Below, in pieces: positions 8,435 through 16,168 of a stretch of 20,125 nt of DNA (the stretch's first letter is position 1; the number at the start of each line of letters is the position of its first letter). The notes under the pieces were generated by a model. The model did not search any database and was not told the DNA's origin. It saw nothing but the letters and a program-made list of their open reading frames with translations. The stretch is from CAYTID01 sp964437735. Lineage in GTDB: Bacteria; Bacteroidota; Ignavibacteria; UBA10030; BY39. The position numbers were made by a program, and so were the translations under genes. The stretch lies in contig CAYTID010000041.1 in NCBI GenBank assembly GCA_964437735.1, positions 1 to 20,125 on the forward strand, written 5' to 3'.

Positions 8435-8443
8435 TTTTAATTG

Positions 8444-9139
8444 ATGAAACATATATTAAAAATATGGATACTTTTTTTGCTGATCATCACTCAGTGCTCA
8501 GAATTTATTCCGTTTACGGGACTCCTTGCTCAGACAAAAGTTTCCAGCGCTTTCAAAATGGCGCGACTTAAATACGGCGGCGGCGGTGACTGGTACAACG
8601 ATCCCGGTGGAGATGTGAACTTACTGAAATACGTTAAGCAGAATACTTTAATCGATACCGAACCGGTTTACGAATTTGTCGAAATATCCAGCGAGAAATT
8701 TTTTACCTATCCCTTTATATTTATGACAGGGCATGGCAACGTAGTTTTTTCCGATTACGAAGCAAAGAGACTCAGAACATATCTCGAAAACGGCGGCTTC
8801 ATTTATGTTGATGACGACTACGGTTTGGATAAGGCATTGAGGCGCGAAATAAAAAAAGTTTTCCCCGATAAAAATCTAATAGAATTACCTTACTCTTATG
8901 GCTTATATAATTGTCATTACAGTTTTCCCTACGGTCCGCCAAAGACGCATGAACATGACAACAAAAAACCGCAGGGATTCGGTATTTTTCATAACGATCG
9001 ACTTGTCCTATATTATACGTACGAATCTAATCCAAGCGACGGCTGGAATGATTACGAGGTTCATAATACTCCTCCCGAAAAACGTGAGGAAGCGTTGCGT
9101 TTTGGAACAAATATTATTGTTTGGTCGTTAATTCGGTAG
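8444..9139 (+). CDS. DUF4159 domain protein, exported
   Basis: This protein of about 231 residues has an N-terminal hydrophobic signal segment (ILKIWILFLLIITQ) with a likely cut near LLAQ-T (about residue 30). It is followed by the DUF4159 signature: RLKYGGGGDWYNDPGGD (about 42-57), FIFMTGHG (92-99), and LENGGFIYVDDDYG (115-128). The last motif resembles the GATase/ThuA-like flavodoxin-type core. Function is unknown. In other genomes DUF4159 genes cluster with DUF4175, DUF58 and MoxR-type ATPase genes, suggesting an envelope assembly or stress role. I chose ATG at 8444; an in-frame TTG at 8441 would add one residue. The stop lies only 6 bp before the DUF4175 start, so the two are almost surely co-translated. 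Confidence 0.88.
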   Translation: MKHILKIWILFLLIITQCSEFIPFTGLLAQTKVSSAFKMARLKYGGGGDWYNDPGGDVNLLKYVKQNTLIDTEPVYEFVEISSEKFFTYPFIFMTGHGNVVFSDYEAKRLRTYLENGGFIYVDDDYGLDKALRREIKKVFPDKNLIELPYSYGLYNCHYSFPYGPPKTHEHDNKKPQGFGIFHNDRLVLYYTYESNPSDGWNDYEVHNTPPEKREEALRFGTNIIVWSLIR

Positions 9140-9145
9140 AATTCA

Positions 9146-12100
9146 ATGCCTGAACAAAAAAACATATCTTTATTTTATAATGAAATAAACAACCGTCTCG
9201 AAGCAGTCAGGAGAAAACAGTTAAATGTCAATATTCTGACCGGTGTCATAATTTCATTTATCATTTTTTTGTCTCTTGCCGCCTTATCAGTTGTTGCGGA
9301 GAGTATTTTCGGATTCAACGTTACAGGGAGAACAATTTTATTTTTAATAATCTGTATTGCGCCGCTTGCTGCGCTTGGTTTCTTCAGCCTGCCACCCGTA
9401 CTTATAAAAACCGGGTTGCTGAAACCGGAAGACAACTATACTTCCGCCGGTAAAGTAGGAAATATTTTTCCGGAGATAAGAGACCGGCTGCTGAATGCCA
9501 TTCAGATTTATGAGTATAAATTAAGTCAGACTCCGCTTTATTCTTTTGATTTAATTGATGCATCCTTTTCGGAATTGTACGGTGAAGTTAAAAGTGTAAA
9601 CTTTCAATCTGCAGTTAACGATAAGTTATTAAAAAATATGAGAAGAATGATTTTCTACACTTCGGGTGTTGTCTTACTTGTGTTTTTTATTTCGCCTGCG
9701 GGTTTTATCGGCTCAGCCAACAGATTAATTAATTTCAGCGAAGCATTCGCAGCTACACCAAAAATTATACTGCATATTGAACCGGGCAACATCGAGGCGG
9801 TGAGAGGAGAAACAGTTTCAATCGTAGCAACCACCGAAGGCAATGTTCCCGCCGAAATTAATCTATTCACACGCGAAGAGGGTGTAAGTAAATTTGAAAA
9901 CCATTCAGTTAAATTATCGGAATTAATCTCTGACGATTCACGACAAGAGGGAGTTTTTAAATTTTCGGTTCCGAATATCAGATCAACCACATACTACTAT
10001 GCCTCGGTCGATGAAGTAAAAACCGAGTTATACAAGATAAACGTGCTTGACAGACCGTTCATCCGTTCGCTTCAACTGGTTCTGACCTATCCTTCGTATT
10101 CACGATTGTCTCAGAAAAAGCTTGATGAAAATTTAGGAGACGTTTCAGCTTTTCCGGGGACAAGGATCAATTTTGAAATAAAGCCGAGCAAAAATTTATC
10201 ATATGCAAAAATATTATTCAGCGACGGCGGGATTACAGACCTCAAGGTAACGGACGGTGAAGTTAACGGCGCTATAATTTTGACGAAGGAAAAGGATTAC
10301 AGCATCAGATTGAAAGATGAAAACGGACTTGAAAACATTGATGCGATTGAATATAAACTGAAAATTATTCCCGACGAATATCCCTTTGTTGAAATCCGGA
10401 TCCCGGGTAGAAATGTGGATATTACCGAAAACATGATTTTAAATATGCAAATCCGAATAAAGGATGATTTCGGATTTTCAAAACTGAGACTTGGATACCG
10501 CCTTGTTCAATCACGCTATGAGCAGCCGTCGGATGAGTTTTCATATATCGATATACCGTTAACGAAAGACATTCAGGTTTCATCAGATTTGTGGTATGAA
10601 TGGAATATGACAAGTCTTAACCTTGTTCCCGAAGATGTTCTTGCTTATTACGCTGAAGTTTTTGACAACGACAATATTAACGGACCTAAATCAGCGCGCA
10701 GTGAAATGTATTTAGTCAGACTACCTTCGCTTGACGAGGTTTTTGCGGATGTTTCCGAAAGTCAAAGGCAATCGCTTGAAACCTTGCAGAATATCGCAAA
10801 GGAAGCTGAAAAATTACGTAAGGAGTTGAATGAATTTCAGCATGAGATGAAGAAAAATCAGCAAAAAATGGATTGGGCTCAGCAGAAAAAAGCCGAAGAA
10901 CTCACAAAAAAGTATCAGGAACTTCAGCAGAAAGTTGCCGAATCTGCTCAACAAATGGAAGAGATGATAGATAAAATGGAGGAGAACAAGCTCCTCTCAC
11001 CTCAAACACTCGAAAAATATCTTGAGCTTCAGAAATTAATGGATCAGCTGAAAAATCCGGAACTGCAAGAGGCTATGAAGAAACTCCAAGAGAGAATGCA
11101 GCAGATGACACCCGAACAGATGAAGCAGGCGATGCAGCAGATGAATTTTACGGAAGAGCAATTTAAACAAAGTCTTGAACGGACACTGGAACTGTTAAAG
11201 CGGATTCACATCGAACAAAAAATAGAAGAACTAATCCGCAGAACAGAAGAACTGGTAAAGCAGCAGCAGGAATTAAAAGAGCAGGCATCGAGAACAAGTC
11301 CTTCCGAAAAAGAAAAATCCGACCAGCTTGCACGACAGCAGGAAGACATCCAAAAACAAATTGAAAAGCTCGAGCAAGAAACGAAGAATTTAAAAGAAAA
11401 GATGGAAGAGTTTCCGAAAGACATGCCATTGGATAAAATGGATCAGGCTGAAAAAAGTCTTGGTGAAAAACAACTTCAGCAAAAATCGCAGCAATCTTCG
11501 CAGCAGATGAAATCCGGACAGATGAAAAAAGCAAATCAGAATCAGCAGGAGGTGCAGCAAGGGCTTGAAGATTTTCTTTCACAGATGCAGGATGTCAAAG
11601 AATCACTGCAGGAACAAATGCAGCGTGAAGTCTTAAATCAAATGCGGAAAGCAGTTCAGAATTTATTAGAGCTTTCAAAACGGCAGGAAGAATTAAAAGA
11701 AGAAACGAAAAACCTTAATCCCAATTCGCAGAGATTCCGTGAAAATGCGCAGGAGCAGATGGAGATGATGGATAACCTTAATAATGTTGCCGATATGATG
11801 GGGGAGATATCAAAAAAATCATTTGCGATGAGTCCGGAGATGGGAAAAGAAATCGGAAATGCGATGAGGCAGATGGCGCAATCGCTGCAGAATATGGAAC
11901 AGAGAAATCCATCGGGTTCGGCACAGCAGCAAAGCGAGGCAATGGGTTCGTGCAACCGCGCGGCAATGATGATGCAAGGCGCCATTAATTCCATGAAACA
12001 AATGGGCGGCGGAATGGGAATGGCAGGATTGATGCAAAGATTGGGACAAATGTCAGGTATGCAGGCGGGTATCAATGCACAAACCTCACAAGCGATGGGT

Positions 12101-12571
12101 AATCAGGGGATGTCGGCTCAGCAGAAAGCAGAATATTCACGTCTTGCCGGAGAACAGGGATCTGCCCGGAAATCATTGGAGCAACTTGCCAACGAAGCCC
12201 GTAATATGGGCGAGTTGAGTAAATTACTTGGTGATCTTGATCGTATTGCAAAAGATATGCAGGAAGTTCAGACTGATTTGGAACAGGGCAATGTAAATCC
12301 TGAGACACAAAAAAAGCAGGAGAGGATATTATCGCGCTTGCTCGATTCACAAAAATCGATGCGTGAAAGGGATTATGAAAAGCGTCGGCGCGGAGAAACA
12401 GGTAAGGATTTCCGAAATGCGGGTCCACCTGATTTCGATTTAACATCAAAAGAAAGCAAGAACCGTCTCAGAGAAGAGTTATTGAAAATTCTCGACGAAA
12501 AATATTCAAAAGATTATGAAGATATGATAAGAAAATATTTTGAGGAACTCGAAAAAATTCAGACGGAATGA
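9146..12571 (+). CDS. DUF4175 family giant membrane protein with Gln/Met-rich coiled coil
   Basis: The 1141-residue protein has two N-terminal membrane segments (about 29-50 and 62-85) and a third at about 167-187. An extracytoplasmic beta-rich region with Ig-like character follows (about 205-520; for instance HIEPGNIEAVRGETVSIVATTEGNVP). From about 525 to the C-terminus it is almost entirely charged helix with heptad-like Gln/Glu/Met/Lys patterning (EEMIDKMEENK, KLQERMQQMTPEQMKQAM), with a Gly/Met interruption near 955-985. It belongs to the DUF4175 family by architecture and length (about 1100 residues). Three membrane spans would place the coiled coil in the periplasm if the N-terminus is inside. 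Biochemical function is unknown. It starts 6 bp after the DUF4159 stop. No DUF58 or MoxR gene, the usual companions, is in the window. Confidence 0.88.
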   Translation: MPEQKNISLFYNEINNRLEAVRRKQLNVNILTGVIISFIIFLSLAALSVVAESIFGFNVTGRTILFLIICIAPLAALGFFSLPPVLIKTGLLKPEDNYTSAGKVGNIFPEIRDRLLNAIQIYEYKLSQTPLYSFDLIDASFSELYGEVKSVNFQSAVNDKLLKNMRRMIFYTSGVVLLVFFISPAGFIGSANRLINFSEAFAATPKIILHIEPGNIEAVRGETVSIVATTEGNVPAEINLFTREEGVSKFENHSVKLSELISDDSRQEGVFKFSVPNIRSTTYYYASVDEVKTELYKINVLDRPFIRSLQLVLTYPSYSRLSQKKLDENLGDVSAFPGTRINFEIKPSKNLSYAKILFSDGGITDLKVTDGEVNGAIILTKEKDYSIRLKDENGLENIDAIEYKLKIIPDEYPFVEIRIPGRNVDITENMILNMQIRIKDDFGFSKLRLGYRLVQSRYEQPSDEFSYIDIPLTKDIQVSSDLWYEWNMTSLNLVPEDVLAYYAEVFDNDNINGPKSARSEMYLVRLPSLDEVFADVSESQRQSLETLQNIAKEAEKLRKELNEFQHEMKKNQQKMDWAQQKKAEELTKKYQELQQKVAESAQQMEEMIDKMEENKLLSPQTLEKYLELQKLMDQLKNPELQEAMKKLQERMQQMTPEQMKQAMQQMNFTEEQFKQSLERTLELLKRIHIEQKIEELIRRTEELVKQQQELKEQASRTSPSEKEKSDQLARQQEDIQKQIEKLEQETKNLKEKMEEFPKDMPLDKMDQAEKSLGEKQLQQKSQQSSQQMKSGQMKKANQNQQEVQQGLEDFLSQMQDVKESLQEQMQREVLNQMRKAVQNLLELSKRQEELKEETKNLNPNSQRFRENAQEQMEMMDNLNNVADMMGEISKKSFAMSPEMGKEIGNAMRQMAQSLQNMEQRNPSGSAQQQSEAMGSCNRAAMMMQGAINSMKQMGGGMGMAGLMQRLGQMSGMQAGINAQTSQAMGNQGMSAQQKAEYSRLAGEQGSARKSLEQLANEARNMGELSKLLGDLDRIAKDMQEVQTDLEQGNVNPETQKKQERILSRLLDSQKSMRERDYEKRRRGETGKDFRNAGPPDFDLTSKESKNRLREELLKILDEKYSKDYEDMIRKYFEELEKIQTE

Positions 12572-12703
12572 CCAGCCATTTATTAATGACCGAACGGCAG
12601 GAAATTTTGTTCATTCTATAAAAATTCATATCTTTTATCAGTTCAACGATGACAAATCACAAAATCTTCAAAATATCCTAATTAAAAAATTATGGAGGAA
12701 ATT

Positions 12704-14047
12704 ATGATCCGTTTTACTTTCGCAATTTTGCTCTTCTTTATTCCTTTGATTCTTGTTGCAAATCAGGGCGAGGAGACAAATATTTTTCCCTATCAGATTA
12801 ATGAGATTATTCTGGACAACGGTCTGAAAATTTATTCCGTCCCGTTTGCAAGTCCGGGCATTATTTCTTACTACACTGTTGTGAGAGCAGGTTCGAGGAA
12901 TGAAGTCGAACCGGGACTTTCAGGTTTTGCCCATTTCTTCGAGCATATGATGTTTCGCGGAACTGAAAAATATAATAAAGACAGATATAACGACGTGTTA
13001 AAAATGATGGGAGCCGACAACAACGCTTTTACTACTGATGATTATACTGCTTATCATACTCTCGCAAGTTCCGCCGAACTGGAAACGATTATTGATATGG
13101 AGTCCGACAGGTTTATGAATCTCAAATATACAGTCGAAGATTTCAAAACGGAGGCGGGAGCTATTTTAGGAGAGTATAATAAGAATTACTCAAGCCCCTT
13201 TATGATCATTTATGAAAAGTTAAGGGAAGCCGCTTATGAAAAACATACATATAAGCATACGACTATGGGATTTCTGAAAGATATACTCGACATGCCTAAT
13301 CAGTATGAATACAGCTTGAAATTTTTCGACAGATGGTATCGCCCTGAAAACTGCGCCGTGATTGTGGTCGGGGATTTCAATCAGGAAAAATTAATCGAGC
13401 TGGCAAAAAAGTATTACGGCAGCTGGAAACGCGGTACTTACACACTGAATGTTCCGCTTGATCTGCCGCAAAAAACCGAAAAATTTGTTTACGTTCCGTG
13501 GAAATCGAAAACCCTCCCTGTGCTGGCGGTCGGGTATCACGGACCGGTTTTCAGCGATAGCGATATCGACATGCCGACGATGGATATAATATCTCAATTA
13601 GTTTTTTCGCAGACATCACCACTTTTTAATAAACTCGTTATCGAAAAGCAGTTGGTTGAATTTGTTCAGGGCGGACAGAGCGATTCACGCGATCCCGGCT
13701 TGTTCATGATTTTTTCACGTATCAAAGATGAAAAAAATATTAATTTAGTCCGCGATGAAATCTATGCGGCATTAGATGAAATTAAAAATAATCCCATACC
13801 CGTAGAAAAATTGAATACAGTAAAATCGCACATGAAATATGCTTTTGCGATGAGTTTGGATAATGCCGATGACATAGCAGGGAAAATGAGTCATTATTAT
13901 CAGTTGACGGGTGAACCTGAAAGCATGAACAAAGTTTACCGGCTCTATGATAAAGTTACTTCGGAAGACGTAATGCGTGTGGCGAAAAAATATTTCTCAA
14001 AAGAAAACCGAACAGTTGTATTGCTTAAAGAGGAGGGTTCAAAATGA
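12704..14047 (+). CDS. M16 family zinc peptidase, catalytic subunit
   Basis: The protein has a signal segment (MIRFTFAILLFFIPLILVANQ) and an M16B peptidase fold with the inverted zinc motif HFFEH at residues 77-81 (long-form residues 81-85). The third ligand is in LGEYNKN at E157, 76 residues past the motif, exactly as in active M16 enzymes. The middle and C-terminal part (about 185-445) is the structural M16_C repeat. It should be an exported metallopeptidase degrading peptides or processing envelope proteins. I place the start at ATG 12704 because GGAGG (12694-12698) lies 5 bp upstream and the signal peptide then begins cleanly. An upstream ATG at 12692 overlaps that Shine-Dalgarno sequence and would add four residues. 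It is coupled by an ATGA overlap to the next gene and forms a catalytic/non-catalytic pair with it. Confidence 0.94.
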   Translation: MIRFTFAILLFFIPLILVANQGEETNIFPYQINEIILDNGLKIYSVPFASPGIISYYTVVRAGSRNEVEPGLSGFAHFFEHMMFRGTEKYNKDRYNDVLKMMGADNNAFTTDDYTAYHTLASSAELETIIDMESDRFMNLKYTVEDFKTEAGAILGEYNKNYSSPFMIIYEKLREAAYEKHTYKHTTMGFLKDILDMPNQYEYSLKFFDRWYRPENCAVIVVGDFNQEKLIELAKKYYGSWKRGTYTLNVPLDLPQKTEKFVYVPWKSKTLPVLAVGYHGPVFSDSDIDMPTMDIISQLVFSQTSPLFNKLVIEKQLVEFVQGGQSDSRDPGLFMIFSRIKDEKNINLVRDEIYAALDEIKNNPIPVEKLNTVKSHMKYAFAMSLDNADDIAGKMSHYYQLTGEPESMNKVYRLYDKVTSEDVMRVAKKYFSKENRTVVLLKEEGSK

Positions 14048-15546
14048 AACAGATAACACTAATCTCATCAATATTATTTTTCTTAGGATTGATAATGACA
14101 AACATAAATTGCGCAAAAGGACCGGCGATTTCGGAGCTGCCAGATCCGAATTCTCCCCTTATTACTTTTCGTGTGGAATTAAAATCGGGTTCAATCAATG
14201 ATCCCGCCGGCAAGGAAGGACTGAACGCACTGTCAGCATTAACAATCGGTCAGGGGGGGACAAAGGATTATACTTATTCCGAACTTCTCGATAAATTATA
14301 TCCGTGGGCGGCATCGATTAATCCTCAGACCGATAAAGAAGTGACAGTGTTCATCGGCGAAGTACACAAGGATCATCTTGAAAAGTTTTACGAAATATTT
14401 TCGGAATTGATAATCAATCCGAGATTCGATGAGGCGGATTTTGAAAGGAGCAAGGATCTGATGCTGAACCATCTCAGGAATACACTTCGCGGTACCGATG
14501 ATGAAAACCTCGGCAAGCAGGCATTGAATGCTATGATGTACGAAAACCATCCTTACAGAACCACTGAAGTCGGAACGGTCGAGGGTTTATCTTCAATCAC
14601 ACTTGAAGATATAAAAGATTTTCACAAACGCATTTATACACAGGAAAATTTTAAAATAGGAATTGCAGGAGGGTATCCGGCTGAGCTTATTAAAAAGATA
14701 AAAATGGATTTCGGAAAGCTCCCCTCAGGAAAAGCTGCGGTCGTAAATTTACCAGCATCGGGAAAAATTGAGAAGATGGAAATTATGTTCGTCGAAAAGC
14801 CGACTCGCGCCACTGCAATCTCGATGGGATTTCCGATTAACGTCACAAGAAAAGACAAGGATTATTATGCATTAATGGTTGTAAATTCATACTTCGGCGA
14901 GCACCGCACATTCAACGGCGTGCTGATGAACCGTCTGCGCGGCGACAGAGGTTTGAACTACGGCGATTATTCATACATCGAGAATTTTATACAAGATGGA
15001 GGCTCAAGATTTCAACTTCCAAATACTCCAAGAAGGGAGCAGTTTTTCAGCATCTGGATTCGTCCCGTTCAGCCTGAGAATGCCCATTTTGCAATCCGGA
15101 ATGCGATGTATGAGCTGAAAAAACTTGTCGAAAACGGAATCACCGAAGAAAACTTTGAGATGACGAAAAAATTTGTGATTAACTATTCAAAGCTCTGGGC
15201 ACAGACTGCCAGCCGCAGATTGGGTTATAAACTCGACTCCGAATTTTACGGCACTGAATTCTTCATCGACAAAATGGAAAAAGAGATAAAAGCATTAAAG
15301 CTCGACGATGTAAACAACGCGATTAAAAAATACCTGAATGCCGAAAATATAATGGTGGCTGTTGTTTGCAACGATGCAGCTTCACTTAAAGAAGCAATGT
15401 TTAACAATGCCCCCTCACCGATAAGATATGCTTCTCCCGTTTCACAGAATATATTGGATGAAGATAAAATTATAGAAGTATTCCCGCTGGAGATCAATAA
15501 GGAAAAATCCAGGATTGTTCCTGTAAGCGAATTGTTTGAGAAGTAA
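14044..15546 (+). CDS. M16 family protein lacking the zinc site, partner subunit
   Basis: The 500-residue protein has an N-terminal hydrophobic segment ending in NINC (Cys23), a possible loose lipobox, so it may be an outer-membrane-directed lipoprotein. The body is an M16 fold. Aligned to the upstream gene, GSINDPAGKEGLNALSALTIGQGG corresponds to its GSRNEVEPGLSGFAHFFEHMMFRG segment, so HFFEH is replaced by SALTI (64-68) and no metal can be held. The C-terminal M16_C part (about 190-470) is intact, including the substrate-side region ending in MVAVVCND. Active/inactive M16 heterodimers are well known (mitochondrial processing peptidase, paired bacterial M16B proteins), which fits the ATGA overlap with the catalytic gene. 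The start has GAGG upstream (in AAAGAGGAGGG). A terminator follows 93 bp past the stop, so this is the last gene of the run. Confidence 0.93.
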   Translation: MKQITLISSILFFLGLIMTNINCAKGPAISELPDPNSPLITFRVELKSGSINDPAGKEGLNALSALTIGQGGTKDYTYSELLDKLYPWAASINPQTDKEVTVFIGEVHKDHLEKFYEIFSELIINPRFDEADFERSKDLMLNHLRNTLRGTDDENLGKQALNAMMYENHPYRTTEVGTVEGLSSITLEDIKDFHKRIYTQENFKIGIAGGYPAELIKKIKMDFGKLPSGKAAVVNLPASGKIEKMEIMFVEKPTRATAISMGFPINVTRKDKDYYALMVVNSYFGEHRTFNGVLMNRLRGDRGLNYGDYSYIENFIQDGGSRFQLPNTPRREQFFSIWIRPVQPENAHFAIRNAMYELKKLVENGITEENFEMTKKFVINYSKLWAQTASRRLGYKLDSEFYGTEFFIDKMEKEIKALKLDDVNNAIKKYLNAENIMVAVVCNDAASLKEAMFNNAPSPIRYASPVSQNILDEDKIIEVFPLEINKEKSRIVPVSELFEK

Positions 15547-15639
15547 AAAATATCAATGGATTGATGGATAATTGAATCAATTAGCCAATGAACAAAGAGC
15601 ACACGGATTTTTGCTAAGGTTAGTACGTTAATATAATTT

Positions 15640-15672
15640 GAGCCGGTTTCGTTAAGGAGCCGGCTTTTTTTT
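15640..15672 (+). terminator. Rho-independent terminator of the six-gene run
   Basis: AGCCGG (15641-15646) pairs with CCGGCT (15660-15665), with possible T-G and T-A pairs continuing inward, and the stem runs into eight Ts (15665-15672). It lies 93 bp after the second M16 gene. Confidence 0.9.
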
Positions 15673-15856
15673 GGATATGCCCTCAGGAATTATTATTAAA
15701 TTATCCTACTTAAATCTTCACCTTATTATATCAGTACAGCACAAAAACCCTCTATTTGTACGGCCAAATTGAAGGAATTTATCTTGAGTCTGCTATAATC
15801 TGTAACCCCAAAATTTACGATGGTAAAAATACGAACATAAGTAAAATATTAAACAA

Positions 15857-15880
15857 ACTTATTAGAAATTTCTAATAAGT
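15857..15880. promoter_or_regulatory. 24-bp perfect palindrome, operator-like site, copy 2
   Basis: The 24 bases read the same on both strands. The inner 20 bp (15859-15878, TTATTAGAAATTTCTAATAA) match the palindrome at 5858-5877 at 19 of 20 positions. The core ends 23 bp before the TTGACA at 15902. The centre would lie near -68 from the expected start of transcription, a position used by activators that bind upstream of the -35. Confidence 0.75.
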
Positions 15881-15901
15881 GAAAAAAAGAGAAAAATACG
15901 C

Positions 15902-15930
15902 TTGACAATTTAATGAAATTTTCTTAATAT
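15902..15930 (+). promoter_or_regulatory. Putative sigma-70-type promoter for the adhesin gene
   Basis: TTGACA (15902-15907) is followed by a 17-bp spacer and TAATAT (15925-15930). Transcription would begin near 15937 and give a leader of about 230 nt. FCB housekeeping promoters do not always follow the E. coli consensus, so this needs a transcript start to confirm. Confidence 0.55.
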
Positions 15931-16078
15931 AGCTCCACATTACGTAGAGGCTTTTCAAGTGATGTAGGTCACCAAAAATAAGCTAATCTCAGCAGTACTC
16001 AAGATTATCTAATTGTTTCACAAGTATCATTCGATATTTTTTCTAAAGGGGATATAGGTTCCTTAGGGTCGAATAAAA

Positions 16079-16132
16079 TAAAAAGTATAACTGTTTTCGG
16101 GTTTACTTATTTGTCTCAACTTATACTTTTTA
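16079..16132 (+). other. 12-bp stem with 30-nt loop in the 5' leader
   Basis: TAAAAAGTATAA (16079-16090) is the perfect reverse complement of TTATACTTTTTA (16121-16132). The loop is 30 nt. It lies 24 nt before the Shine-Dalgarno sequence. AT pairs dominate and no U-run follows, so it is more likely a leader stability or regulatory structure, or a second protein-binding inverted repeat, than a terminator. Confidence 0.5.
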
Positions 16133-16155
16133 AATTCATAATAAACTAAGTAACT

Positions 16156-16164
16156 AAAAGGAGG
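16156..16164 (+). promoter_or_regulatory. Strong Shine-Dalgarno site of the adhesin gene
   Basis: AAAAGGAGG ends 4 bp before the ATG at 16169 and decides that start. The same dodecamer AAAAGGAGGTTT precedes the DUF418 gene (from 5929). Confidence 0.85.
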
Positions 16165-16168
16165 TTTC

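Larger units (their letters stand above)
15547..16168. other. Intergenic region and long 5' leader
   Basis: This 622-bp gap has no gene. It holds the terminator of the six-gene run (15640-15672), a stretch of AT-rich DNA with no recognised feature (15673-15856), a perfect 24-bp palindrome (15857-15880), a TTGACA/TAATAT promoter (15902-15930), a leader of about 230 nt with a 12-bp stem (16079-16132), and a strong Shine-Dalgarno site (16156-16164). No match to a riboswitch class that I recognise was seen. Confidence 0.7.

Noticed and set aside
11163..11582. Long antisense frames opposite the DUF4175 gene (also 11656-12075 and 12072-12449)
   Set aside because: They result from the Gln/Met-rich codon pattern on the plus strand. 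They have no ribosome binding sites and no recognisable protein features.
15931..16078. Possible riboswitch in the adhesin leader
   Set aside because: I compared it with the c-di-GMP, fluoride and other common motifs that I can recall, and the conserved cores are not there.
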